In this document: piece after piece, positions 22,671 to 34,724 of the stretch
How the letters are laid out: every line of letters begins with the position of its first letter
Position numbering within the stretch: position 1 is the stretch's first letter
Origin: Cristatella mucedo
Taxonomy: Eukaryota > Bryozoa > Phylactolaemata > Cristatellidae
Length of the DNA: 64,000 nt
Assembly: GCA_009760855.2 (NCBI GenBank)
Contig: WPIO01000005.1
Span: forward strand, 2,301,001 to 2,365,000
Direction of reading: 5' to 3'
The notes under the pieces: generated by a model
The model's input: only the letters and a program-made list of their open reading frames with translations
What the model was told of the DNA's origin: nothing
The model's database searches: none
Translations under genes and position numbers: made by a program

Positions 22671-25600
22671 ATGCGGGAGAAAGAGAGAGGGAGAAGCGAA
22701 AAGGAGATGGAGAGGGAGAGAGATAAGAATGGCCCAAGCACAGCAGTCGGGGAAACGGATTTCAAATGATTTTACACTATCGCAGCAAGCCCGATAACGC
22801 TCTTCTGACTGTGCTGTCTACTTAAATCGGCATTAATCCATTGTTCAGTCATGCCACAGCATGTATAGGCAACCGTCTGCACTACAGTGGCGGCTCTACC
22901 AGTCTGAATATGGCTTTGATCTCTCTACTAATCAACAGCAAGCAGCACAACAATTAGAATAAAGAAGATATCAGATACAACTGTCCAACAACGTGCAGCG
23001 CCACTTTGCTGAGGCAGCTATTGAAAGCAGATTTATTCCATACGAATAAGGGACGTCTGCCTCGATCCTGCATAGGAGGCTATTCTGCCATTTGCGTACA
23101 AATCTACCCTCCTGTCTCCTGGTTCACCTATTGTAAATTAATATCCCATTTCAGGTTGCTGGGTTTCTTGGCCGAAGTGAGCAATTCGGCAAACTATCCT
23201 GCCCAGGTGCTGCAATCGTAGAATCGTGTTGGGCGCCCCCTAGTGAGGCTCAGCAGTTCCAAATTAGTTTGATTGGTAACTATGCACTTTCTAGTAGTGC
23301 TAGCCCTGCTAACGTGAGTGACACGATATTCCTGGGAAGATTCCCCTGGCCAGCCGTGACTGAGTCGGCTGTTGTCTGAGCTCAACCAGCACCTGCTGGC
23401 TGGTCAATAACAGTTAGCTAGCACCACAGTAGCTTACCCGACTCCAGCAGCCAAATCAGCAGCTTGGAAGCAGCAGTAGCAGATTTAACAGGCTTGGCCT
23501 GCTATGTTTTCCAGATGGGCCACCACCACAACAAGAAGTCTATTGTACATTTCTAGCACAAGCAGGCTCTCGGATTCGCCGAGTAGCCACAAACAGCCGT
23601 GTAACCGGTAGGGAAATGCTCTGGCCTGTGCAAGCAGCTGGCTTGTAACAGCAGTTCAGCAACAGATGTGCTGTAGCTCTCTTTGGGAGGCAGGGCTCCC
23701 GGGGCGTTCGCTTGTGTTGCTGTTGCTGCTTGCTGACTCTGACTATGCAGAACGACTCACTCGCTAGTCGTACCTCTACTCGAGCACACACAACTACAGC
23801 CGTCTGCGCCCTATCCTGATTCGTTATTTACGCATGCACTCTTTCCAGACACTTGTTAATGATCAAGCTCCTTGGTGCCATCGTTGCCTGACCCCTAACC
23901 GTATGCTTTTCTGCCCGGCCAGCACTAGCCAACTTTTTGGCTCTTGCACAGCGATCTTGACTATCACGTGATCCAATCAAGCGACCGAACAAGAACACGA
24001 CTAACTCCATTCACACTGGTGAGCCCTGCTTAGGGCCCAGCCGAAGAAGGCTTGAGCAAAGCACTCGATGCTTCCCCAATCCAATCAATACCAATCGCAC
24101 TCGTGCTAAACTCCTGCTCTGAGCTGGCCAATCTTCTTGGCAAATGCTATAACATCTGCTGATGCTGAGCAATCGCTCGAGCTGCAGCAAGCAGTGCCAC
24201 CAGAGATGACCTGCGTGCGCATCACTCCCTCCCCCTAACCCCTCGTCCGGGCTTGTAGGTTTGCGCTACATCCAGCCTGCCAACTTTTGTCGACAGATCG
24301 CAGCATGGACGCTAAGCCCCTCAGAAAAACGGAAGCATTTCGAGTTACCTCTTAGATGGCTGCTCTTGTGCTGACTGCTTCACCTTCACTGTAACAACCA
24401 CCGGCATATGGGCTGTAGCTGCCAAGAGAAGGCGGTGAGCAAACCCTATCGATCAAAAGCCACTTAAGTTGCCCAGTTCGTGCAGGCTACCTCTTCTGTG
24501 GTGCACCCAGACGCCTGCTTATCTGGTGAGAAGACATGTGCAGCAAGCACACCCAAGCTCGCAAGCCCAGCCAGATCACCGAGTTATAAATTAAGAAGCC
24601 TTAGTCAGCTCAGCCGGTAGGACCAGCTTACAAGCCTACTCCCTTATGCTAAATAGAAATTGAAATTGCACCCTCCTTCGGTGGTACCAAAAATGCTTTA
24701 CATTGGATCTGCCAAGCTGAACTAATATTCGCTAAGATATCTAGGATGTAGCATCTCTTACAATGTCCATGCTGAGTCTACGCTTGCTGTGCTAGTCTCA
24801 AGAGAGTCGGTTGTTACAGCACAAAGGTCAGGCTCTGCCTCTGCAGCTGACCTGAGGGCACCTTACTCTCACTGTCGCCACTATAGGGCCGATGGGATGG
24901 TCATTCGTACACTTTGTCACAGCTTTAGAGGACCACAAACATATCTTCAATGTAAGATTACCGACAGACCGTAGCAGATTGCTGCTTGGACATGTGCTGC
25001 TCAGGCAGAGCTGTAGCCAGCAGCCGAGCACGAGCCGTTCAGCACCACCCCACAACAGATAAGAAGTACTGTGTAAGCCCACGTGGGTTAACGTTATAGG
25101 CCCACGTGGGTTAACGTTATAGGCTACCCGCAGGGATGAATGCGACTTTTTCGCAGATCAAACTCTTAAGGTCTAAGAGCTTTACTCGACCAATCGCTAC
25201 CTAAAACGTCTTCACTATCGATGTGTAAAACCTGCATGCACTGCATCTCAGTAGCTCAGCAGGCACATCTACATATCAGTCGCACTACCCTTGGTAGAAA
25301 GGCCATGAAAGTGTCACAGGTAGCCCACCGATGATACTTCTACCGTACTTCTGAAGATTCTCACCACAGGGACCACTCCAACCGGAGCACTAGAGATTAG
25401 AGTAAAGCAAAGGTCATCTGCTTCAATTGGCTCACATTTTCCTACTGCGTCGGAAGAGTCTTTCTTAGCAGCTGCCATCCTGCTAAGCGTGACCTGCCGC
25501 AGGGCTCGACAAAACTACCAAGACCGTGAAACGTGAGCATGTCAATAATGAGCCTAGACCCGGGTTAAGTGCCATTCAGTGACTTTACATGTGAGAGGTC

Positions 25601-26243
25601 TAGAATGTCATTTGCAGATGTCTCGGCTCTGTGATTATTTTCCTTCTATTAAAGTATTACATAAAGGAACATCGATTTTTCCGGCTGCTGGGGCAGTGAT
25701 CTTGTAGAACCGATCACCATTGAATATTAGCAAAAATGCATCTGAGCAAGCCTGTGGTAATCACGGATTCTGCCCGGCTGACCTGATTGGCTGAAGTAAG
25801 CTACTCGCGAAAGTAAGCTACCGATAAGACTACGTATTTGTGGATTCTGAGATGGGTTTCCAATTCACCCTTGAATCACCCATATCCTTTGCACGGGCAA
25901 GAAGCCAGCCGGAAGACGAACATTTTTAATGGCATTAAAGCCATTCCGTTCCGACAGGCCGCCACGGTGCTGCAGTCATCTGCACCTCTCTCAAGATGCA
26001 TGCTGGCAAAACATTCTGGTAAAGAATATATTAAAGCACTAGAGACATATTCCAATTTAATATTGGAGGCCTAGAGAAATTTAATAGAACGACAACACTC
26101 ACAGGAGTGTGTGAATGCACATGATTTTGCCCTTGCTGTCTAGCAGATGGCCTTGGGTACCAACCCGAGTAGTGTGTAGTGACTCGTTTATTTTCAGTGA
26201 GCCTCTGCTCAGAGTTCCAACTGCAGCCACTGAAGCTATTATT

Positions 26244-26332
<89 letters not shown>

Positions 26333-29300
26333 CGGTTTTTTTATAAGCAAACCTTTTTTCTCGAGCTAGTTCGCCCCTAAAAGTCATTAGGGCGACCTGA
26401 ACCCGTCTTAAATTCGTTCAACTCAAGTGGGTCATGGAAACCATCGTAAGCGTATGCATGCAACAATTCGTTGAGAACTGTTTTTTTATATTAAAAAAGG
26501 TGCTATGCACATTCTGAAAATGAAGGCCACTCGCGAGAGCTCGATATTTTCTTCGATTGGGTATTTTTCCTACGACCCACTTATCACGTATGCCTGCTGC
26601 AGTAGGTGCCTTGTTGCTGCACGATCATGCGTGCAGCAAACATTGAAGCGAAGCTTTTCATCAAAAAATGATGCATGAGCCTCTGACATTAACCGTGTAG
26701 CTAGGTGTGCTCTGCTGGCCGAACGCTTCTCGTTTGGATTCAGGCGTAAGTGGATGGCGAAAAACAACACGAATTCTGCCCCTTCCTCTTCCACTCAGCT
26801 ATGGCAGGCACCACCCCTTCGGACCGAACCGGGGGAGGGGACGGGGGAGGAACACTATAAACGCATTTACCTAGTCTTGCTTCGGTCTTGTTTCGGTCTT
26901 TGGTGGTGCATGCGTCACCAAGACTGGACGGGGCGGTTCAAGATTTCGTGAAGGCGGAAGAGCTGAGCATGATTCTGCATCTTGGCCAAGATGGAGGTAA
27001 GACCGACGGAAGCGACAAAAAACGACATCATCAAAGGCCCCCCCCCCGTCAACGGCACACCCCTTCTTCGTTGCTTTGAAAGGCACGGCCGACATTGCCG
27101 GCAAAATCCCCGGAAAATTTTTGTCATTCACTTTTAGGTCCCTTAATTCTTTGGCTCCGGGCTATCTATCAGATCTACTCCCCTACCAGGCTAAGCATCG
27201 TTCCACCCGCTTTCCGGGATCTAACGTTTACCCATACCTCAAATCCGTACAAATCGCAAATCCCTTGGAGATCGTGCCTTTAGTTAGTATGCTCTCAAAG
27301 CCTGGAACTCACTCCCGACTTGCGTAACGACGTCCACTGACTTGTCAAAATTTAAAAAGAAACTAAAATGCATCTATTTATCACATCATTTCGTAGGTTC
27401 CCATGATTCGTCCTTTATGTGCTTATGCTTGCTGATACTGTGCACGACTAACCAAACTTACATGTTGACCCTGTACATGTCATCTCTAACCATGTTATTC
27501 CTGTTGTTTATTGACCACGCTACCACTAACCATTCGATCGTGCTTCCTTTGTGGCAAATGTAAAGTGCCTAGAAAGAGATTGAGTTCTCTGAAGGCCCTA
27601 CATCAAATTCATTATTATAATTATTGTTATGCGTTCCGAGAGAGTCCCTGGTAAAGGAAGCTATAAACTCTTCAAATGGGAATCAAATCATGAGGCGGCC
27701 GTCAGAAACAGCAATCGCCGAAAGGTTAAGATTTCTCCCGTGGTGCACTGAGCACGGCTTTGCCCACCTCCCGAACAAAAACAATTTTTCCCGATCGCTG
27801 TGAGGGTGGAGCTAGCTCGGGGCTGAAGGAAGCTTGCCAGAAGGCACATTGGCCACGAGAACGTCCTACAAGAAGCAGGGTCGAAGCAAGACGACCGTCT
27901 TAGCAAGGCTTAACACAGACGACGCGAACGACAAGCAAGGGCAAGGACAGCTGCCGAAGGGCACTTCGGCCAGTACAGGCAAAGCTGTTGCTGCAGCGCC
28001 ACTGAGTGCTCGTCGAATGCTCTTGCGCAGCCGTTATCTCCATAAATTAAACGACGAGCCGACTGTTCGGTCGCTTTGAAGTGTAAAAGTGGAGAGATCA
28101 CACGGCCTCCGTTGACCGCGTTAAGCTAACGCTGGCTCTCGTGTCAGCACGCTTGTTTATGCATCCCAGCGGATGATTTAATAGACATTTTGCATGCATT
28201 TCCCGGTAGAGTTGCCAGCCGCCACTCGGTGGGACGATCCATCTCTGCGACTGAAGCTGCCAGAGTACTCGCAGCCGCCAGTTGATGAAGCCGCGGTTGA
28301 CGAAGCAGCAGCAGCGCCACTGCTTCCCAGCAAGCGAGCTGTGCACCCTCCCGCACGAGTTGGGCGACTGGCTGAACGCAGGTCACAAAGATGACCTCTC
28401 TCGCGGTCTTGCAGTGGCTGGGTGCTTGACTGTGTGCCGGGCGAGAACGAGCGACGTTTTTCACGACAACAGATTTTCTTACTGCTTCCTGCTTCCTATC
28501 TGCTTCCTTTACAGCATAATGTAAAGTGCCTAGAGAGAATAAGGTCTCTGAAGGCACTAAACAAATTATTATTATTATTCTTACTACTGCCGGGGCTGGC
28601 CACAAAAACTGAGCACCAAGGAAGACTAGCAGCTTCGGTCGAAACGGTTGACTTTCACGTCCCTTTGATGCTAAACCCTTGCTGCCTGAAAACTGCTTGC
28701 CGTTGAACACTCGGCTATCCCTTTGCTAAGGCCTAGAGCCCCCGGCAACGCCTTCTTTACTAGTCAGCTGTCTGCGAGCTGCCTGCAGGTCCGCCATTCC
28801 CGTGCTATCGGTCACTGCGTCCATTGGCGGCGACTTGCCATTTTTAAAGTACCCCGGTCGAATTAACATCGAAAAGCCGCACCATGAAACTGCCTCCTCT
28901 CTATTGTCATATTTACAGCATCGCTATAACTAATAGTAATACTAAAATAATAATATGAATTTGTTTGGCGCCCTAAGAGAACATAATCTCTTTCTAGGCA
29001 CACACAGATCCTGTCATTCAGAAGTCTTTTCCGATAGCTTTGACCAGCTAAGTGGGTCAGTTTAATTTTCTAGTCCTGATTGAAATGCATCACTCTAGCT
29101 CTCGGTACGTTCGCGGTAGCCCAGCCCTCTAGGCTGGATCCCTGATAGTTCGCCGATCTCTCTGGCTCATGATTTGACACTGCTTTTAAAACAGCCTGCC
29201 GATTGAGAAATACTAAGCATCGATTCTACTACAAATCGCAATACATCTCCATCTATTTAGTCCACTGAGAGCCTCAGAGCCGAATTAAAAAAAAATCAGC

Positions 29301-30404
29301 TCACTATCCCGTGCAGCCTTACAGTAGATTCGCGTGCTGGATCCTGATGTTTAGGATCGCAGGTTGCAGAAGCTCGAGTTGCGATTCTGTCAGTCTGTTC
29401 CTTAAACTGTTCTTGAGTCTCAGCCGTTTCCTTGAGAAGTGAAACGATATACGCAAGCCAAAATTTTTATCGGAAAAACTACTCTGGGAAGAGGGAAAGT
29501 CCAAAAATGGGTCAAATCTTCCAATTTGTTTTAGGGAGTTTGTCTTCGAAAAGACGAGCAAGTAATAAATGCAATCCTACGTTTTGACGATTGAAATATG
29601 ACCAGAACATAAAAAAAACTGTAATTTTGCAAAATATATTTACAACGGAAGTAAAGCATCGAGCTTAATAGTATTAGCTTCAGAGAATATAATGCCAATG
29701 GAGTGGTACTTTATGGCGAACTTTGCTAATAAAGCTACTAAGCCCTAAACCGGACACCAAGCTATCACTTGAAACTGAAAAATGCGTAGAATTTTCAAAA
29801 TAATGATATTTCATCAAGGGCAACTCTACGACTGATAGTTATGACAATTCACAGGGGTCTTAAAGCCGATTTTTCGCTCATTGATTCGGAATCACACTAG
29901 CTAACGCTGGCTGCCTATCGTCGGATGAGCAGTCGTCACACTGCTTCTGAGGGCCCCGTACTTTTGACGGCTTCGGACCTGACACAGACGAAAGGTAGCT
30001 CGGGAATGCCAAAATTGCCAAACGGACGTTCTTGGCGACCCTAGTCAAGCAAGAATCCGGTCGGCTGTCGAAAACAGCGAAGCCTTTTTGTCTAACCACT
30101 GCAGCGTGAGCTGCAAGCAAAGCTGACCAACATCCTGTAAAAAGCCCAGGCAATCAAGCTCTGTAATTCTGGATTTAAGTTCTTAAGGACGTGAGACTTG
30201 TAGATTTAAGTAGGGTAAACGAAGTCGCGCAAGGTCTATCTATATCTAACTATATTTCTTTGACGGCTCTCGTGTTAAAGGCAATAATAGCTTGGGGATC
30301 TTCGAACGCCTATGACCTTCGGTGCTTCCAAAAATCTTCAAAGGACTGCTAATTTCCATATAACAAACCGGGAGTGGATCTTTCATAGAAATGAATCCGG
30401 AACC

Positions 30405-30475
<71 letters not shown>

Positions 30476-33400
30476 AGAGCGAGCGAAAGTTGTACATAAC
30501 TGCTGTAGACAAAAACGAGAACAACAACCGACGAAGCAAGGCACTCAGCGTCGCACTGCCGAAACTCAAGCGAAACTTTGTATACGACAACCTCTTCGAA
30601 AAGAAGAGACTGAAGAAGACGCCCAGGAGCTTCGAGCTGCCAAAGCTCAAAAGCGCCTCACTTATAACCAAGTCGATGGCAGGAATGGACTAAAGGTAAG
30701 GGACTAGCACTCAACGACACAGGTCGTGAGTTAGAGTCCTTGCCGACATGTACCAAGCTCACTGGCTAATTCGGCAGACACTCAGGCCAGCATTGCAATT
30801 CGATACCGAAACTTCTCGCGACGTTTTCACGGGCATAATAAATAATGAACCTCCGCACAGCGTCCAAAGACTCTTTCTAGGCTCGTGCAGGACACGATGC
30901 ATGTCGCTTTGATTAGCGACAAAGCATACGACACAATGCCGGCAAGCGTTGGCGCATGCACAAAGAGCAACTCGCGCGGACGTAAAATGGAGTTATTGCT
31001 GCTAAGAAACGGCTGGTTGTTAGAACACATTTGCAAGCACGGTCGCGTCCGAGCAGCTGCGTCGCTGAGCAGATCGCGGAAACAGAGCGGCAGAGGGCTG
31101 TGGGGGCGAGCGACCTACTTTCATTTGCAGGTTCAGCGGATCTCGGCTTCGGAGTGCGATCGCCGTGCGCCGAGCCGGCGCTGCACTCACGACTCGTCTC
31201 ACCAGGCTCCGACCGCCTGCTCAAATCTAAGGGCGTCTCAGCTGAAAAGGATAGAACAGACTCGCTGCTATGACTGTTATCACTATTACATCAGAACTCG
31301 CAATGTGCCCCTGGACTCTCTCGCCACGGCAGCCCGGGGGCGAGGCGAAACCCTAGCTGGGGACCGCTGCCGCTGCCCAAGAAGCTGCGCACCGGCGCAG
31401 CGGTGGCTTCTCCTCCAGCAGTGACGCCACGAGCCGCGATTGGGGGTCGGCCGAGCGCATGGCCGCGGTCTAGTAACGACGGGGCCGAGTCGACTGACGG
31501 GTATCGCAAGTCAAAGCAAAGTCACGGGCAGGCAATGAAGGGACGAACGGGAGGAACGAACGGGAGGGAGGAAGGAAGGAAGTCGCAGGAACGAAGTCGG
31601 TGCTCGGAGCTCTGAGACGAAGGGCATCTCCGAATGGCACGCTGCCAGAATGGTTTTGCAGGGGTCCAAACTACTTCACCCTAGCGTCCCCTAGCGAACG
31701 GCCGGCCGCTCGTCCACTTTATCGTGAGCTGCGAGGCAGCTCTTCCCTTCGCCCGTCTGCCAACGACGACTGTATTACGGCGCTGATTTACGACAGCATC
31801 GGAAAAGCTCGCTTTCGTGGCAGCTACGTACCGTAGCATTTGCCTGCAGACCCATGCAATTGACCGTGCGAGGGTAGGGCCCCTCGGCAGAGACTTAAGG
31901 CACCGTCGTGGGGTCATGCTGTTCTACTAGGGAGGAGCCCATCTCCCCAAGTGCTCCAGTACGGACTACGGCCGGCCAAATGCCGAGAGCAAGCAAGCCC
32001 AGCTAGTGGCCGGCCGCCGGTCGCTGTCCGGCTGGTGGCATCGGGTGCCCAACCGAGTGAGTAGTGAATAACAGTTCAATTCCAGAAAGAGCCCCTGCTT
32101 AACTTTTCGAACTTTTAACTTTTCGAGCGAAGCCGTTGGAGCTTACACTGCCGGGTCGGAGGACCAAAATCGGCTTGCCCTAGAGGCAAAGAATGGATTT
32201 CGGCCAAGCTAAGGCGCTTACTACTCCCATTAATACCAATATACGGCTCCTCTTAAGTCTTCTGCACAGTAGAAGCCGAAACGGCTTGCTATGTCTGCAT
32301 CTCCTTCCACACCTACCCAACCCCCTCGAGGGGGAGGGTATACAGGTAGCTGGTCTGACAGGCTGTCTCCATTCCAAAGTGTGCGTAATCGGTAAATGAT
32401 AATAATAATAATATTAAAACATCAATTGTAGTAGTAAAGTATTTGCTTTGCACCCTTAGAGGACAAAATCTCTTTCTGAGCACATATTTGCTGCAAGGAG
32501 AACATGTCAATATGGTTACGGATAAGGGGGAACGGCCAAGTATGTCCGAAGAGGTTGAGTTACATCCCCACTCTTATAGGATTTATCTCCTCGACAGCAC
32601 ATTTATTGATATTTCTTAAATACTAATGGAACGATCGGCGTGCAAATTGACACAAATAAAAAGGACAACATTGTCTATCTTTTGATGCAACAGTAACTGT
32701 TGTAATGACCTTATAATAATAATAATAATACATTTGATAAAGCGCCCTCAGAGAACTCAATCTCTTTCTAGGCACTTTACATTTGCTGCAAAGGGAAACG
32801 CGATTGAAGGGTGAGTTATATCATGCTTGATAAACAACATAAATAACATGGTTAGGGGTGACATGCACAGAGTAAGCATGCAAACGTGTTTAGTGGCAGC
32901 ATGCACAGTGTCAGAACACATAAGCACATGAAGGACAAATCACAAGCACCCACTAAGTGCTGTCCTAAGTAGGTGTGTTTGTAAGTTCTTTTTAAATGTG
33001 GTCAAGTCTGGGGATGTTCTGACGCAAGACGGGAGTGAGTTCCTGGCTTTGGGAGCATACGAACTAAATGCACAGTCTCCAGAGGATTTGGGGTTCGTAC
33101 GAGGTATAGGTAAACGATTAGATTCCGAAAAGCGAGTGGTACGATGGGGGAGCAGATCTAATAGTCCGCTGGAGTCAAACAATGAAGATACCCAAAAGTG
33201 ATGACCTGCAAAAGTCAAGGTCACGATTTCTAGCAGCCGCTAAGGCTTCTGCCTTCGTTCCGACACCACTGGAATGTTGGCCAGCCAGCCGCAGATGAAA
33301 GAGACTGCGAAGCCCCCCTACAGGGTAGCACGTCTAGTCAGTCGGCAATCGCTGACCGCCTCACTCCTTTATTGCAGCGCTCGCAGCCGGTGGCAGTTCA

Positions 33401-34676
33401 GCGTGCCGTTTTTACAAGGGACGCTTTGTGACGCGAGTCCAATAACGTCGATAGCGAAGGCATTGGATAGGTGCAGTCTGGGTACATTCAACTAATCGCA
33501 CGGCAACCAGCAGCGGGCGACTGCAATTGCGGTGCTCGCGAGCGCTTGCTCGCCCGGGGTCGCCTCGCCGGCCAACGAGCTTTAGCCAATGCCCCCCCCC
33601 CCGTCGCAGCTTCGATGGCGCCACATAGGCCGCCCCGCATGCCTATCCCGCGAGCGCAGCACAGCTCGGCAGCTAGAGCGCGGTGGAGCAGCTGCGTTAA
33701 ATTGCGACAACAAACAAGACTATCTCGAGTGCACTAGCTCCATTGTTTATGGCTGCCGCGCGTCTTAGTTGGGCCTCAGCTATAAATAGCAATTGGCTAG
33801 AGAACAATGGGAACGCTTTGTAAGCCCCCTCCTGCCTTGTGCCGGTTGACTTCGCGAAGACCTCTGCCAACCGCAGCCCATCCGGTAATCGCGGTAGCCT
33901 CCAGTGCCCACCAGCATAGGGCGGATTCCTCAACACTAGTCGTCAGGATGGGGCAAGGGGGGCGATTGCGAGCGAGCATCTCGAATAGCGTGCTTCCAAA
34001 TGGTTTTGCAGGCATCGGGTCCGCAATACCGTGCTCATGCAGATGCGCCTACGTTTGTAAACCTGGAACACAATCAAATAGCAAAACCACCAGCTTAGTG
34101 TGAAGTAATGCAGAGGATGGAGAGTGAGTCACAAGACTGCACGACAATCAGCGAAGTGCTCCACGGCAGCATTTCATGCGTCGGCGATTTACCGAAAGAT
34201 CTGGTGCATTTGAAGTGAAGTTGCTCGAATGACAAGAAAGAGTACGGATTGCGGCCAAGGCTCAGGAGAGCCAAGCAGCGATTCAGGCAGGTGACATCAC
34301 CAAAAGCTACTTGGGTCGACGCTAACCATTAACCCACTGCTGAGCCGTGTGCTGGGGCCGCCGAGCGGGAGAGAGGAGGCCACGTGTGGGGTGGGTGTTG
34401 TTTGAGCTACGGTGCACGGCACCCATGCCGTGGTGCAGACGCAGGAGGTGAATATACCTCCAAACACGTTAATGGATAACTTGGAACAAGTCTCGCGAAG
34501 CATGTTGGAAACCAACGGCAACCTGCTGGTGCCTAGGGGGGGATTGACAATTGTCCTCCCCTCACATTCCCTTTCCAGCTGAAACATTCAGGGTGCCTAT
34601 CATTTCTTGTCTTTCAAGCACGACTTTGAACTCCAGTTTTTAAGCGAAGGCATGCGCACACAGATATATGCACGTG

Positions 34677-34724
<48 letters not shown>

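Larger units (their letters stand above)
21680..24348 (-). other. soxD intron 3
   Basis: 2.7 kb. It contains a SINE-2 (21826-21965) and a long purine-rich block (21990-22730) that becomes polypyrimidine in the transcript. A GTAAGC site near 23430 has an open frame before it, but no believable acceptor, so I did not call an exon. Confidence 0.7.

Noticed and set aside
23428-23500. Possible minus-strand exon ending LLIWLLESG before GTAAGC in soxD intron 3
   Set aside because: No believable acceptor or pyrimidine tract. It would fit only the alternative exon 4 start at 21689, and the exon 3/exon 4 join at 21679 is already phase-perfect without it.
28144-28710. 188-codon minus-strand frame
   Set aside because: It runs through a LINE-A tail and its (ATT)n, read as a run of Ile, so it cannot be one functional coding sequence.
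29323-29483. Possible 161-nt minus-strand exon with a superb acceptor (CCCTCTTCCCAG) and donor ACT|GTAAGG, frame [20 protein letters not shown]...
   Set aside because: Its phases (0 in, 2 out) cannot be inserted between soxD exons 2 and 3, and the peptide is unrecognised. RNA-seq would settle it.
33779-33830. TATA-like CTATAAATAG at 33779-33788 followed by AACAATGG and an ATG on the plus strand
   Set aside because: The downstream 98-codon frame has no recognisable protein and the site lies within a soxD intron. A chance match is likely without 5' end data.
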